This document shows, one piece after another, positions 18,661-29,438 of a stretch of 64,000 nt of DNA. The position numbers and the translations under genes were made by a program. Source of the stretch: Granulicatella seriolae. Its GTDB lineage: Bacteria > Bacillota > Bacilli > Lactobacillales > Aerococcaceae. Within the stretch, counting starts at the first letter, position 1, and every line of letters starts with the position of its first letter. The stretch spans positions 1 through 64,000 of the forward strand of contig NZ_JANHNZ010000007.1 in the NCBI RefSeq assembly GCF_024543085.1. The letters are read 5' to 3'. The notes under the pieces are model-generated. The model was given only the letters and a program-made list of their open reading frames with translations, was not told where the DNA came from and made no database searches.

Positions 18661-18787
18661 GTAGTTAAGACTACCACATTCGACGGAATGTGCTCAAATA
18701 ATTTTTAGTGATAGGAAATTATCGGAGAATCTGCAAAAATAAGGCTTTATGCCGAATTTACCGCTCATTTATTGGGCGGTTTTTTTG
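18661..18787 (+). ncRNA. tracrRNA 2
   Basis: A homologue of tracrRNA 1 with the same 5' hairpin (CACATTC-GACG-GAATGTG, 18675-18692), anti-repeat, nexus AAGGCTTTATGCCG and terminator stem (ACCGCTC/GGGCGGT, T7). The anti-repeat contains 20 nt (18703-18722) exactly complementary to the crRNA-strand repeat, then GGAGA-ATC-TGCAAAAA with a bulge. This is better pairing than tracrRNA 1 offers. With an intact promoter and terminator it is probably transcribed, although the adjoining cas9 is gone. Confidence 0.9.
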
Positions 18788-18807
18788 TACTAAGGAGGAG
18801 ATGCTAA

Positions 18808-19247
18808 ATGAGTAATGAAGAGCGAATCTATTGTATGGAGGATGGGCGTATTGTCTCTTTAGTTGCTTCTTACAAAGACTATTTTTCAGATGAAATGTTT
18901 GTGGTATTAATTTGGCTACTGTGCAAGAGGGAGTATTGGTATTACCATATTTAAATAGAGTGATGTTCAATCAGCTAACCTCCATCACAAATGGTGAGAA
19001 AATTACCTTGATATTACCACACAGTTCCTTAGTTTCTGAGGAAAGTAAACAGATTTATCAGGAGCGGGTAGATAAGCTAGCCATGTTAGGCTATACTATC
19101 AAATTCAAAAAGCAATTATCGCAGTATTTTGCCATTTTGGATAATAATATTGTCTGGATGTTACCGAGTGGTTCAGAAAATACCGTTGCTTTAAGAATAT
19201 TATCCAAAGAAATTGCCAAGCGCCTGCTTGATTACTTCGGGAAATAG
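18808..19247 (+). pseudogene. Frameshifted PLD-like C-terminal fragment
   Basis: AAGGAGGAG precedes ATG 18808, but this frame stops at 18954. A second frame, open from 18912 to 19247, encodes the continuing protein with EKITLILPHSS, LAMLGYTIKFKKQLSQYFAI and NNIVWMLPSGSEN. This pattern resembles the C-terminal phospholipase-D-like domain of some helicase-type proteins, where the HKFAIID and IVWYGS motifs would be found; the catalytic His and the glycine motif are altered here. I interpret it as a decayed fragment next to the duplicated CRISPR block; intact function is unlikely. Confidence 0.55.
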
Positions 19248-19304
19248 ACTTTATCTTAAAGTAATAATCTCTGTATCTTTTATTTGTTCAGCCATTAAAT
19301 TAAA

Positions 19305-19368
19305 AAAAATATAACTTCCCACTAAGTAAGCAGGACAAATATCCTGATTGCTTAGTGGGAAGTTTTTT
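19305..19368. terminator. Bidirectional terminator
   Basis: A long inverted repeat (AACTTCCCACTAAG at 19313 against CTTAGTGGGAAGTT ending 19364, extended inward by GCAGGA/TCCTG) has an A-run on the left and a T-run on the right. It can end the PLD-like remnant and the minus-strand XRE gene. Confidence 0.85.
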
Positions 19369-19380
19369 ACATATTAATTC

Positions 19381-19863
19381 TTACTTTTTCTTACGAGCAA
19401 AGAATTCTGTTAGAGACTTAATGGCAACTGCTAGAATGACTAAGCCGCCACTGATAATGAAGAGCATTCCAATTGGAATTAAAAAGAAGTTTTCGTGTAA
19501 GAAACCTTCCGCATCAATATACTCTACTGAAATTGATTTTATAAAGAGTAGAGTTGCTCCAAAAAATAGGAGAAAGGCGCCAATAGAGCTTGTGATGAGG
19601 TTAAATTTAGCTCTTCTTGTTTCACTACCATCTTTAATTAGTTTTTCTGTCATCTTGTTCACTTCCGGACCCCCTAAAATTAATTCGTCAAGAGTGATAT
19701 GGTAAATACTAGAAATAAGGATTAACATCTCCAAGTCTGGGAGGTTACGATTATTTTCCCAATTGGATACGGCTTGCCTTGTGACGTTTAAACTTACTGC
19801 AAATTTTTCCTGTGTTAGATTATTTTTTGTTCTGACCTCTTTGATTTTATCTCCAAATTCCAA
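19381..19863 (-). CDS. XRE-family regulator with C-terminal membrane domain
   Basis: 160 residues. An N-terminal HTH (residues 1-60: LTQEKFAVSLNVTRQAVSNW) is typical of Cro/CI-type regulators. The C-terminal half has two hydrophobic segments (about 90-107 and 127-150) like the DUF3955 proteins of firmicutes, so this is probably a membrane-tethered regulator. It stands alone between the CRISPR region and the alpha-glucoside PTS operon. The upstream gap 19864-20139 is AT-rich and holds its promoter, but I could not place it. Targets unknown. Confidence 0.82.
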   Translation of the reverse strand: MEFGDKIKEVRTKNNLTQEKFAVSLNVTRQAVSNWENNRNLPDLEMLILISSIYHITLDELILGGPEVNKMTEKLIKDGSETRRAKFNLITSSIGAFLLFFGATLLFIKSISVEYIDAEGFLHENFFLIPIGMLFIISGGLVILAVAIKSLTEFFARKKK

Positions 19864-20139
19864 AGTATTCTTCCTTTCCTTGACCTGTATTCATCATAGG
19901 CTGATGGGGCTCTATTAACAAGATAGGTGTGCTTGCAGTCCACGAAAAGTAAGGGGAAAGAGCTGCTTTACATCCTGTTTTGCTTATTATATCGGTGTTT
20001 GTAGGTAGGTGTATGAAAATAGAAATTTTAAAAAATAATGCACTTTTTTTGATTTATCTCAGAGTAGTATAGACAAATTCTTTTTCTTTAGCAAGTCAAC
20101 CAGCTCTGAAACCTGTTCCACAAGATGAAATAGAATTCA

Positions 20140-20184
20140 TTGTTACCGTTTTCTATTTCAAATAGTGGCATTCAGTTTTATACT
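20140..20184 (+). promoter_or_regulatory. Promoter with cre-like site for the alpha-glucoside PTS operon
   Basis: TTTCAA (20156) - 17 bp - TATACT (20179) lies 33 bp before the PTS start codon. Immediately upstream, TTGTTACCGTTTTCT (20140-20154) fits the CcpA cre pattern WTGNAANCGNWNNCW with one mismatch, which suggests catabolite control. Confidence 0.6.
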
Positions 20185-20216
20185 AGCTTTATCAATTAAA
20201 AAAAGGAGTTACATGT

Positions 20217-23154
<2,938 letters not shown>

Positions 23155-23158
23155 AGTA

Positions 23159-23508
23159 GGCTAAAAAGTCTGTAATAAAATTCATTCTAAAGCATAAAAT
23201 AGTTCTGCAGAAATCTATAAAAAATGGGAACGGTGGCGGAGCTGGGCAAAAAGTCCATGCTATTATTTAAACAAAAGAGTTTTGCAAAAAAGGTTATCAG
23301 AAATAACGGTGTAAAGCATAGCTGGCGTACAGTGAATGTTTGGCGCTTTCGCCGATTATATCCACGTAGACAGCTAAGCCAGTGAGACCTTGGCTCACGG
23401 CGGTGCCACCGTTCTCATTTCTGATAACCTTTTTTGCAAAACTCTTTTGTTCTTTAAAAAATAGATATCAGTCATTATGGACTTTTTGTCCAGCCCCGCT
23501 ACCATTTT
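23159..23508. repeat. Nested palindromic element, copy R1
   Basis: Perfect 35-bp inverted arms (23270-23304 and 23417-23451) surround a core with GGTGTAAAGCATAGCTGGCG and GTGAGACCTTGGCTCACGGC. Outside lie further inverted arms (23221-23258 against 23477-23508, imperfect), and on the left a flank (23159-23216) shared with 29261-29321. The core and general design recur at 31.2, 49.3 and 63.5 kb. The RNA would fold into a very long hairpin; it follows the glvA stop and might act as terminator or stabiliser. The rest of the gap to 23729 shows nothing. Confidence 0.85.
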
Positions 23509-23729
23509 GATTCCTGACAAACATTAGCAAGGAACTTTTTTGTTTAGATGATCAATTCAAATTATCCTAGCTCTTATAGGAGTGGAGATAGGTTTAGTTT
23601 TGTGGATAAGTCTTTTTAGTGAAAAACGATAAAAATATGTCTTAAAGGTCAAATATGGTTTTAATAATGATAGAATTAGATATACGATTTAATAAAATTC
23701 CATGACGTTGTCAGGTGGAGAGGTGCCGA

Positions 23730-25118
23730 ATGAACCATTTATTTTTAGGAATTGATATAGGAACAACAGCCATAAAGTTGGGGGTTATTGCTGACAATCA
23801 AATCATTTACCAAAATCAGATACGTTTAACTACTTACCATGAAGAGAACCGTCACTACCAGCTACCACAAGAGATTTTGGATAAACTAACGGATTTATTA
23901 CTGGATATTCCAAAAGAGATGAAGCCTCAGCTGAAGAAAATGGGGATTTCTTGTGCTATGCACAGTCTTATACTACGCCATGAGCAATTGGAGCCTTTAA
24001 TTTATTTATGGTCAGACCAACAAGCTGCAAAGGTAATTCAAGAGTTTAAAACTAAGGAGTTGGCTGAAACATTTTATCTTGAGACAGGAACACCTATTCA
24101 TAGCATGTCACCATTTGCAAAAATTGCTTATTTTAAAGAGAGTTTGAAGAAGGAGGTCTATCAAGGTGTTACTTGGTCTGGCATAAAAGAGCTGGTTATG
24201 GAATTTTTAACGGGTCAAGCGGTACTTGATTACGCAACAGCTTCGGCGACAGGTTTATTTTCTAGTGCAAGCTTAGACTGGTCTGCCCAAGTTTTAGAGT
24301 ATCTGGAGCTTGATCCTAGTCATTTGTCAAAGTTGGTGGATTCTAAGCAAGGTTTTCTGATTAGTGAGGATCGAGCTAGAGACATAGGCTTGCCACTAGA
24401 TTTATTGGTTTATGCAGGAGCTAGTGATGGCTGCTTGGCGGCATATGCTAGTTATTATCTTACCGGAAATGCTAGTAGTTTAACGATTGGCACCAGTGCT
24501 GCCGTTAGAAAAGTTGTGACAGAGCCTCGTTATGATTGGGGTGGACAAAATTTTTCTTACTATTTGACAGAAAACTGCTATGTGATTGGAGCGCCCTCCA
24601 ATAATGGCGGCATTGCCTTGGATTGGTTAGCCGGAATCCTGTATGATAGCCGACAACAATTATATGACATTCTTCCTACTGTTTTAGCAGAAACGCCAAT
24701 TGGCAGTCATGGACTTGTCTTTAAACCATTTTTAAATGGAGAAAGGGCACCTTATTGGCAACAGAATCTTAGTGCTAGTTTTCAACAGTTGACCATCAAG
24801 ACGAGTAGACAGGATATCATTAAAAGTGTGGTTGAAGGGATGCTCTTAAATATTAAGCAGTTGGTTGACCTATTAGGTATTAAAGAGACAGTCTCGATGA
24901 GTGGAGGGTTCTTTCAAATTCCGGGAATGAGCCAACTTCTAGCCAATGTCATTGATTGTCCCTGTTATTTGTCTGAACAAAATGAGCCGATTTTTGGACT
25001 TTACTATTTACTAGAGGCACCAAATTTACAACAAATAACTCCTCATCAGGAAAAGATTGAGCCACAACCTAGGGAAGCTGAAGCTTATCAAGAGTTGTCG
25101 GAAAAATACTTTTCCTAA
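23730..25118 (+). CDS. FGGY-family carbohydrate kinase, probably gluconokinase-type
   Basis: 462 residues with the actin-like fold of FGGY kinases: N-terminal phosphate loop FLGIDIGTTAIKLGV, the middle AGASDGCLA, and the C-terminal SMSGGFFQIPGMSQLLANV. The closest pattern I recognise is GntK/gluconokinase, but xylulokinase-like substrates cannot be excluded. ATG 23730 is preceded by GAGAGG at 6 nt. The gene stands alone between two palindromic elements; no transporter or dehydratase for gluconate lies beside it. An RpiR-type regulator follows on the other strand. Confidence 0.75.
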   Translation: MNHLFLGIDIGTTAIKLGVIADNQIIYQNQIRLTTYHEENRHYQLPQEILDKLTDLLLDIPKEMKPQLKKMGISCAMHSLILRHEQLEPLIYLWSDQQAAKVIQEFKTKELAETFYLETGTPIHSMSPFAKIAYFKESLKKEVYQGVTWSGIKELVMEFLTGQAVLDYATASATGLFSSASLDWSAQVLEYLELDPSHLSKLVDSKQGFLISEDRARDIGLPLDLLVYAGASDGCLAAYASYYLTGNASSLTIGTSAAVRKVVTEPRYDWGGQNFSYYLTENCYVIGAPSNNGGIALDWLAGILYDSRQQLYDILPTVLAETPIGSHGLVFKPFLNGERAPYWQQNLSASFQQLTIKTSRQDIIKSVVEGMLLNIKQLVDLLGIKETVSMSGGFFQIPGMSQLLANVIDCPCYLSEQNEPIFGLYYLLEAPNLQQITPHQEKIEPQPREAEAYQELSEKYFS

Positions 25119-25127
25119 CGGTTTGAG

Positions 25128-25195
25128 TCCCCAGAGTATCTATCGGAAATTCTTTTGTGATTTAGAAATAGAAGTTACACTTTACGGCATTTTTA
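25128..25195 (+). repeat. Fragment of the palindromic element family (R6)
   Basis: The segment TGTGATTTAGAAATAGAAG continuing to CTTTACGGCATTTTT resembles the right-hand flank of copy R4 (49399-49435). The left arm and core are missing, so this is a decayed half element directly after the FGGY kinase gene. Confidence 0.5.
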
Positions 25196-25242
25196 CCTAT
25201 GCTCTGTTTCTGAACGATAAGTTTAACACTTACAAAACAATA

Positions 25243-25292
25243 AACACTGTGTAATCCCTTGATAATAGAGAGATGTCACAGTGTTCTTTTAT
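25243..25292. terminator. Terminator between the FGGY kinase and the RpiR gene
   Basis: A 9-bp stem AACACTGTG / CACAGTGTT with a 25-nt loop has T-rich sequence after it and an A-rich stretch before it, suitable for both converging genes. Confidence 0.6.
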
Positions 25293-25316
25293 TTTAGCGG
25301 AGTATAGATAATACCC

Positions 25317-26033
25317 TTAAGTTTTCGTCAGCTGATGAACCACCAGTTCTAGCAAAAGAATTAAGTTGGCGAAAAAGTGGTTTTGGTGACGATTTTGACT
25401 GTCAGTTGGAGAATCGTCTTGAAGTTGTAACGTAATGCTTGCTAATTTTGCGGCACTCGAATTGAGATTGCCAGTGAAGAGTACCGTTGGAATATTAAAA
25501 GTATTTACAAAACGCATTTTTTCGATAACTTTTTCAGTTTCCCCAGATTTGGAAATACAGATGAGCATGCTCATATTGTCGGTATTATTGGTGATGATGC
25601 CTGATGAGTCGGTCGCATTGACAAACAAAGACCTAACCCCGTTGACCAGTAATTTTTTATGCAGGTACTCTCCGATAATTCCAGAAAACCCATTGGCATA
25701 AATGGTGATGTATTGACGTGGGTCTTTGCTATATATTTGCTTTATTTGTTCAATGGCATCTTGATAAGCCCCTATATCAAGGTTGAAGGGTTTCTGATTA
25801 GTTAGGGCAAGTGTCCCGTGATGACTCTTTAAAAAGTAAAACAACTCTAAATAGCCTGAAAAATTTAATTTTTGCGCTAGTCGAACGAGGGTGGCGGGTG
25901 ATGTATATTGAGATTGAGCGATTTGCCTTAGGGACATGCCTTCTAGTTGATCAACATGGCTTGCTAGGTAAAGTAGAAGGTCGCTTTCAGTAGTTGTTAA
26001 GGCTTTTCCTTTTGTTAAATATTCTAAATCCAT
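25317..26033 (-). CDS. MurR/RpiR-family transcriptional regulator
   Basis: About 238 residues: an N-terminal HTH_6 domain (about 15-75, SLRQIAQSQYTSPATLVRLA) and a C-terminal sugar isomerase (SIS) domain with NATDSSGIITNNTDNMSMLI and CISKSGETEKV, which would bind a phosphosugar. The ATG overlaps the TGA of the upstream gpx gene by one base (TGATG). Its likely targets are nearby sugar genes such as the alpha-glucoside PTS operon or the FGGY kinase, since GlvR-type regulators of these operons are RpiR proteins; this is inference. Confidence 0.88.
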   Translation of the reverse strand: MDLEYLTKGKALTTTESDLLLYLASHVDQLEGMSLRQIAQSQYTSPATLVRLAQKLNFSGYLELFYFLKSHHGTLALTNQKPFNLDIGAYQDAIEQIKQIYSKDPRQYITIYANGFSGIIGEYLHKKLLVNGVRSLFVNATDSSGIITNNTDNMSMLICISKSGETEKVIEKMRFVNTFNIPTVLFTGNLNSSAAKLASITLQLQDDSPTDSQNRHQNHFFANLILLLELVVHQLTKT

Positions 26034-26542
26034 CAAGAAGCTCCTTTATCATTAGCAGTACTTCTTTGATGTAAGGCCTTTGAAATGGCTGGTGCTATGT
26101 CTTTTGGCTCAACGGTCGGGCCAAAGCGTTCGATGACTTGGCCATTTCGACCTACTAAAAATTTAGTGAAATTCCATTTGATAGGACGTGCCAAAAAGTT
26201 GCCACTAGATTCTTTTAGAAACTGATAGAGGGGGTGGGTTTCAGAGCCATTAACTTTGATTTTCCCAAAAGTTGGGAAGGATACGCCATAAGTCAATTGA
26301 CAAGATGTAGATGCTTCTTGGGCTGACAGAGGTTCTTGACCAGCAAATTGATTGCAAGGGAAACCTAAGACCACAAAACCTTCCTCCTTAAATGTTTGAT
26401 AAAGCTCTTCTAATCCTTGGAATTGTGGCGCTAAACCACAGCCACTAGCTGTATTCACAATCAATAATACTTTATCCTTATAGGTAGATAAGGAGACTTC
26501 TTGGTTTGAAACATTTGGAACAGAATAGTTAAAGACATTCAT
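26033..26542 (-). CDS. gpx: Glutathione peroxidase family thiol peroxidase
   Basis: 169 residues with the thioredoxin-fold GPx signature: NTASGCGLAPQF carries peroxidatic Cys35 where selenoproteins have Sec; Gln and Trp partners occur in GFPCNQFAGQEP and IKWNFTKFLV. Bacterial Cys-GPx usually works with thioredoxin rather than glutathione and reduces hydroperoxides. It is the first gene of a two-gene operon with the RpiR regulator, coupled by one overlapping base. Confidence 0.93.
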   Translation of the reverse strand: MNVFNYSVPNVSNQEVSLSTYKDKVLLIVNTASGCGLAPQFQGLEELYQTFKEEGFVVLGFPCNQFAGQEPLSAQEASTSCQLTYGVSFPTFGKIKVNGSETHPLYQFLKESSGNFLARPIKWNFTKFLVGRNGQVIERFGPTVEPKDIAPAISKALHQRSTANDKGAS

Positions 26543-26687
26543 GTGGGGTACCTCCTATTTAGTGTGTATGACTGATGTTTAAACATTCTTACTGGTGTAT
26601 GTCACCCTTAGTATATCAAACTTTGGCAACAAACATGATATAATAAGTTTAATCAGTAGACAAAGACAAGGTGTGAGGAGAGAGCTT

Positions 26688-27977
26688 ATGTCAAATACGA
26701 TTCAGTATGTAAAGCAATATGCAAATGTGACATTTGACCAGATGCCACTAAACGCAATAGATATTTTAATTTTGACCGAGATTGGGTATCTAGAATTTGA
26801 AGATATCATATCTAACAGTTTGGACCAACGTCAGGGACGAACATTAAAAGAAGCGGCTGATCTGTATATGACCGTTAAGGATGAACGACTGAAAAATAAC
26901 TGGGTATTAAATACCAAAAATAGAGTGACACTTCTCAGTGAAGCTGGTCAAGTTAAGCGGTATGAAAGTATTTATATGTATGGTTATGTTAATGAAATCG
27001 ATTTAGAAATTCAAAAGCAATTTTCTGCCATAATGTATGGTGGACTTCCTGATGGGGTAATTCTGGCTTTTCGTGGCACGGATGATACGCTAATTGGTTG
27101 GAAGGAAGATTTTCAAATGACCTACCTGAAAAAGATTCCTTCACAAGAGTCAGCAAAAGAATACTTACAAAAGTTAGTTGATGTTGGTCAGGAACCATTT
27201 ATTATTACTGGGCATTCCAAAGGTGGTAATTTGGCTGTCTATGCGGCTGCTACTGCCAAGCGACAAGTTCAAAAGCAACTTCAAGCTGTCTTTAGTTTTG
27301 ATGGTCCAGGAACTAACAAAACTCTTGTTCAAAGCCGAGGCTATCAAGCAATCCGAGATAAAATCCATGCCTTCATTCCTCAAGACTCAGTTGTGGGAAA
27401 AATGTTAGAAAGCGATGTGGTTGCAACTGTCGTAAAAAGTAATGCTCTGGGCTTGATTCAACACAATAGTTTTACTTGGCAGATCAAGGATAATAAGTTT
27501 GTCGAATTGCCAGAGACGACTAAGAGTAGTGCAGAGATTGACAAGACCTTAACAACTTGGATGTATTCCTTAAGTGATGAAGAGTTAAAAGAATTTTTTG
27601 ACATCTTCTTTGGATTATTGTTTCAAACTGGTGTTAAAACCTTAGGAGATGTATCTGCAGATATCTTTAAAACCCTCCAAGCCGTATTAAATGAAAGTCG
27701 CCAATTGGATGATAATAAACGTGAAATGATGATAAGAATTGCTCGATTATTATTTGATACTCGTTATGAAGTTTGGGCGGACAACTTTAAAAAGCAAGTA
27801 GAGAGCTTGGGGTTATCAAACTTTGAGTTACCTCAAGTTGATTTGGCAGCCATGAACCCTGTAGACAAACTATTGCCAAAGAAAACGGGAAATATCAAAT
27901 TAAATCCAGAATTGTCCGAAGAAAGTGAACGATTGCGTTTAGAGTACCAAAAGAAAGGCAAAGAAATGAAAAATTAA
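26688..27977 (+). CDS. Mbeg1-like (DUF2974) alpha/beta-hydrolase
   Basis: About 429 residues. The serine-hydrolase nucleophile elbow GHSKGGNLAVYAA (GxSxG-type) lies near residue 180, preceded by ILAFRGTDDTLIGWKEDF, the family pattern of Mbeg1-like proteins of firmicutes. The C-terminal third is charged and helical. No signal peptide, so it is probably cytosolic; the substrate is unknown. ATG 26688 follows GAGGAGAG; the longer upstream frame lacks an RBS. gloB follows after 27 nt and is probably cotranscribed. Confidence 0.85.
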   Translation: MSNTIQYVKQYANVTFDQMPLNAIDILILTEIGYLEFEDIISNSLDQRQGRTLKEAADLYMTVKDERLKNNWVLNTKNRVTLLSEAGQVKRYESIYMYGYVNEIDLEIQKQFSAIMYGGLPDGVILAFRGTDDTLIGWKEDFQMTYLKKIPSQESAKEYLQKLVDVGQEPFIITGHSKGGNLAVYAAATAKRQVQKQLQAVFSFDGPGTNKTLVQSRGYQAIRDKIHAFIPQDSVVGKMLESDVVATVVKSNALGLIQHNSFTWQIKDNKFVELPETTKSSAEIDKTLTTWMYSLSDEELKEFFDIFFGLLFQTGVKTLGDVSADIFKTLQAVLNESRQLDDNKREMMIRIARLLFDTRYEVWADNFKKQVESLGLSNFELPQVDLAAMNPVDKLLPKKTGNIKLNPELSEESERLRLEYQKKGKEMKN

Positions 27978-28004
27978 GATTTAAGAAATAATGGAGGTGT
28001 ACCC

Positions 28005-28706
28005 ATGCAAGTGATTGGATTAAAGGCATTTAAGGATAATTATATTTGGGTGATACAAGAAGGAGAGCAACTTGCTATAGTTGACCCAGGGCAAGCAGAA
28101 CCTGTTCTAGACTTTTTAAGGAATAATCAACTAAGCCCAAGCGTTATTTTGCTTACTCACGAGCATAATGACCATATTGGTGGTTTAGCACAAATGCTTG
28201 AGCATTACCCAAATTGTCAGGTGATTGGGCCTAGTGAAGTCAGCGGTTTGGTAGATAAGGTTGTGAAAGATGGCGATAGTTTTGACTTGTTTGGCTATCA
28301 AGTTGAGGTCTTCAAAACAGCAGGGCATACGAAAGAACATATCTCTTACTTGGTAGATGATAAACTATTTTGTGGAGACGCCTTATTTTCTGCTGGCTGT
28401 GGTCGTGTATTTACTGGAGATTTTCAAGCACAATTTGAGGCTTTGCAAGTCTTTAACAGCCTTGGTGATCAGATTTTGGTTTATGCAGGGCATGAATATA
28501 CGTTAACCAACCTTGCGTTTGCTATGGAGATAGAGCCAGATAATCGGGAGATTGCTGACGTCTATAAAAGAGTGAACCAGCAAAGAGAAGATGGACTAGC
28601 TAGCTTACCATCAACAATTGGGCTAGAAAAAAAGATTAACCTTTTTATGAGGGCTAAGTCAGTTGAAGAGTTTACTAAATTGCGTAAGAAACGAGACCAA
28701 TTTTAG
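28005..28706 (+). CDS. gloB: Hydroxyacylglutathione hydrolase-like metallo-beta-lactamase protein
   Basis: 233 residues. The metallo-beta-lactamase metal motifs of glyoxalase II are in order: THEHNDHIGG, GHTKEHISY, CGDALFSAGCGRVFTGD and YAGHEYTLTN. The last two are typical of hydroxyacylglutathione hydrolases, which hydrolyse S-D-lactoylglutathione in methylglyoxal removal. The RBS GGAGGTG lies close to the ATG. It is shorter than enterobacterial GloB (about 250). It lies between the Mbeg1-like gene and a PNPOx-fold gene. Confidence 0.88.
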   Translation: MQVIGLKAFKDNYIWVIQEGEQLAIVDPGQAEPVLDFLRNNQLSPSVILLTHEHNDHIGGLAQMLEHYPNCQVIGPSEVSGLVDKVVKDGDSFDLFGYQVEVFKTAGHTKEHISYLVDDKLFCGDALFSAGCGRVFTGDFQAQFEALQVFNSLGDQILVYAGHEYTLTNLAFAMEIEPDNREIADVYKRVNQQREDGLASLPSTIGLEKKINLFMRAKSVEEFTKLRKKRDQF

Positions 28707-28771
28707 GTAATTATACTGCTTCGTAAAGCTGTTGTGATATAATGAACGTAAACAAGATGGGAGTGGTGATG

Positions 28772-29203
28772 ATGGAAACCAATGACATTTTACAAATATT
28801 AGAAGAGATGGGGGTTGCGGTCTTCGCAACGGTTGATGCTGAAGGAAAACCACATGCGAGACATGCACATGTAGGGGTTGCAAACGATAAGGGTATCTTT
28901 TTCATGACTAGCCCTAAAACAAAATTTTACGCACAGATGATGGGAAATCCAAATATTGCTATTACGATGATGACCCAAGAAGGCTATTTGATTCAAGTTA
29001 TCCGTATTGAGGGCAAGGTACGTAAAATTGGACGTGAACGCTTGGAAGAAGTTTTGGTAGGTAACGAATACGTTCAACATGTCTACCCAAACGAAAGTGA
29101 TATTCAAGAAGTACAAGTCTTCCAACTATATGAAGGAGATGGTTTCTACCACAGTATGACTCAAGGACACAAGTATACCTTTAAGATTCAAGCGGATGAT
29201 TAA
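28772..29203 (+). CDS. Pyridoxamine-phosphate-oxidase-fold protein
   Basis: About 143 residues forming a split-barrel FMN-binding domain: VFATVDAEGKPHARHAHVGV near the N-terminus is the usual first strands, followed by GIFFMTSPKTKFYAQMMGNP. Small members of this family are flavin or F420-type reductases or heme-utilisation relatives; a specific reaction cannot be assigned. Two ATGs are adjacent (28769, 28772) behind GGGAGTGG; I chose the second by spacing. Confidence 0.8.
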   Translation: METNDILQILEEMGVAVFATVDAEGKPHARHAHVGVANDKGIFFMTSPKTKFYAQMMGNPNIAITMMTQEGYLIQVIRIEGKVRKIGRERLEEVLVGNEYVQHVYPNESDIQEVQVFQLYEGDGFYHSMTQGHKYTFKIQADD

Positions 29204-29260
29204 AGGTTGGGTAAAAACAATGAATCAGATATAAGGGTATAGTTTGCTGTTAAGATTATA

Positions 29261-29321
29261 GGCAAAAAGTTTGTAATAAACTAAAAGCATTCTAAATCAT
29301 AAAATAGTTCCCCAGAAATCT
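29261..29321 (+). repeat. Flank fragment of the palindromic element family (R7)
   Basis: GGCAAAAAGTTTGTAATAAA then CATTCTAAATCATAAAATAG and AGAAATCT are nearly the same as 23159-23216, the left flank of copy R1. Here no long hairpin arms follow. Confidence 0.6.
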
Positions 29322-29390
29322 CTCGAAAACTCTATTATTTTATTATTAGAAGAACTTTTAGTCTACTCATACTCTACAGATAAGGTATTA

Positions 29391-29434
29391 AAAAAGTCTA
29401 GCTACTTCGACGTTATGAAGTAGCTAGACTTTTT
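29391..29434. terminator. Bidirectional terminator
   Basis: A perfect 18-bp inverted repeat (AAAAAGTCTAGCTACTTC against 29417-29434) with an 8-nt loop; the A- and T-tracts at its ends suit termination of citG on the minus strand and of the PNPOx-fold gene on the plus strand. Confidence 0.85.
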
Positions 29435-29438
29435 GTGA

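Noticed and set aside
23392-23424. T-box-like motif GGTGGCACCGCC on the minus strand of element R1, also partly in R5
   Set aside because: The short match lies inside the palindrome core, no specifier stem-loop can be drawn, and no aminoacyl-tRNA synthetase or amino-acid gene follows on that strand.
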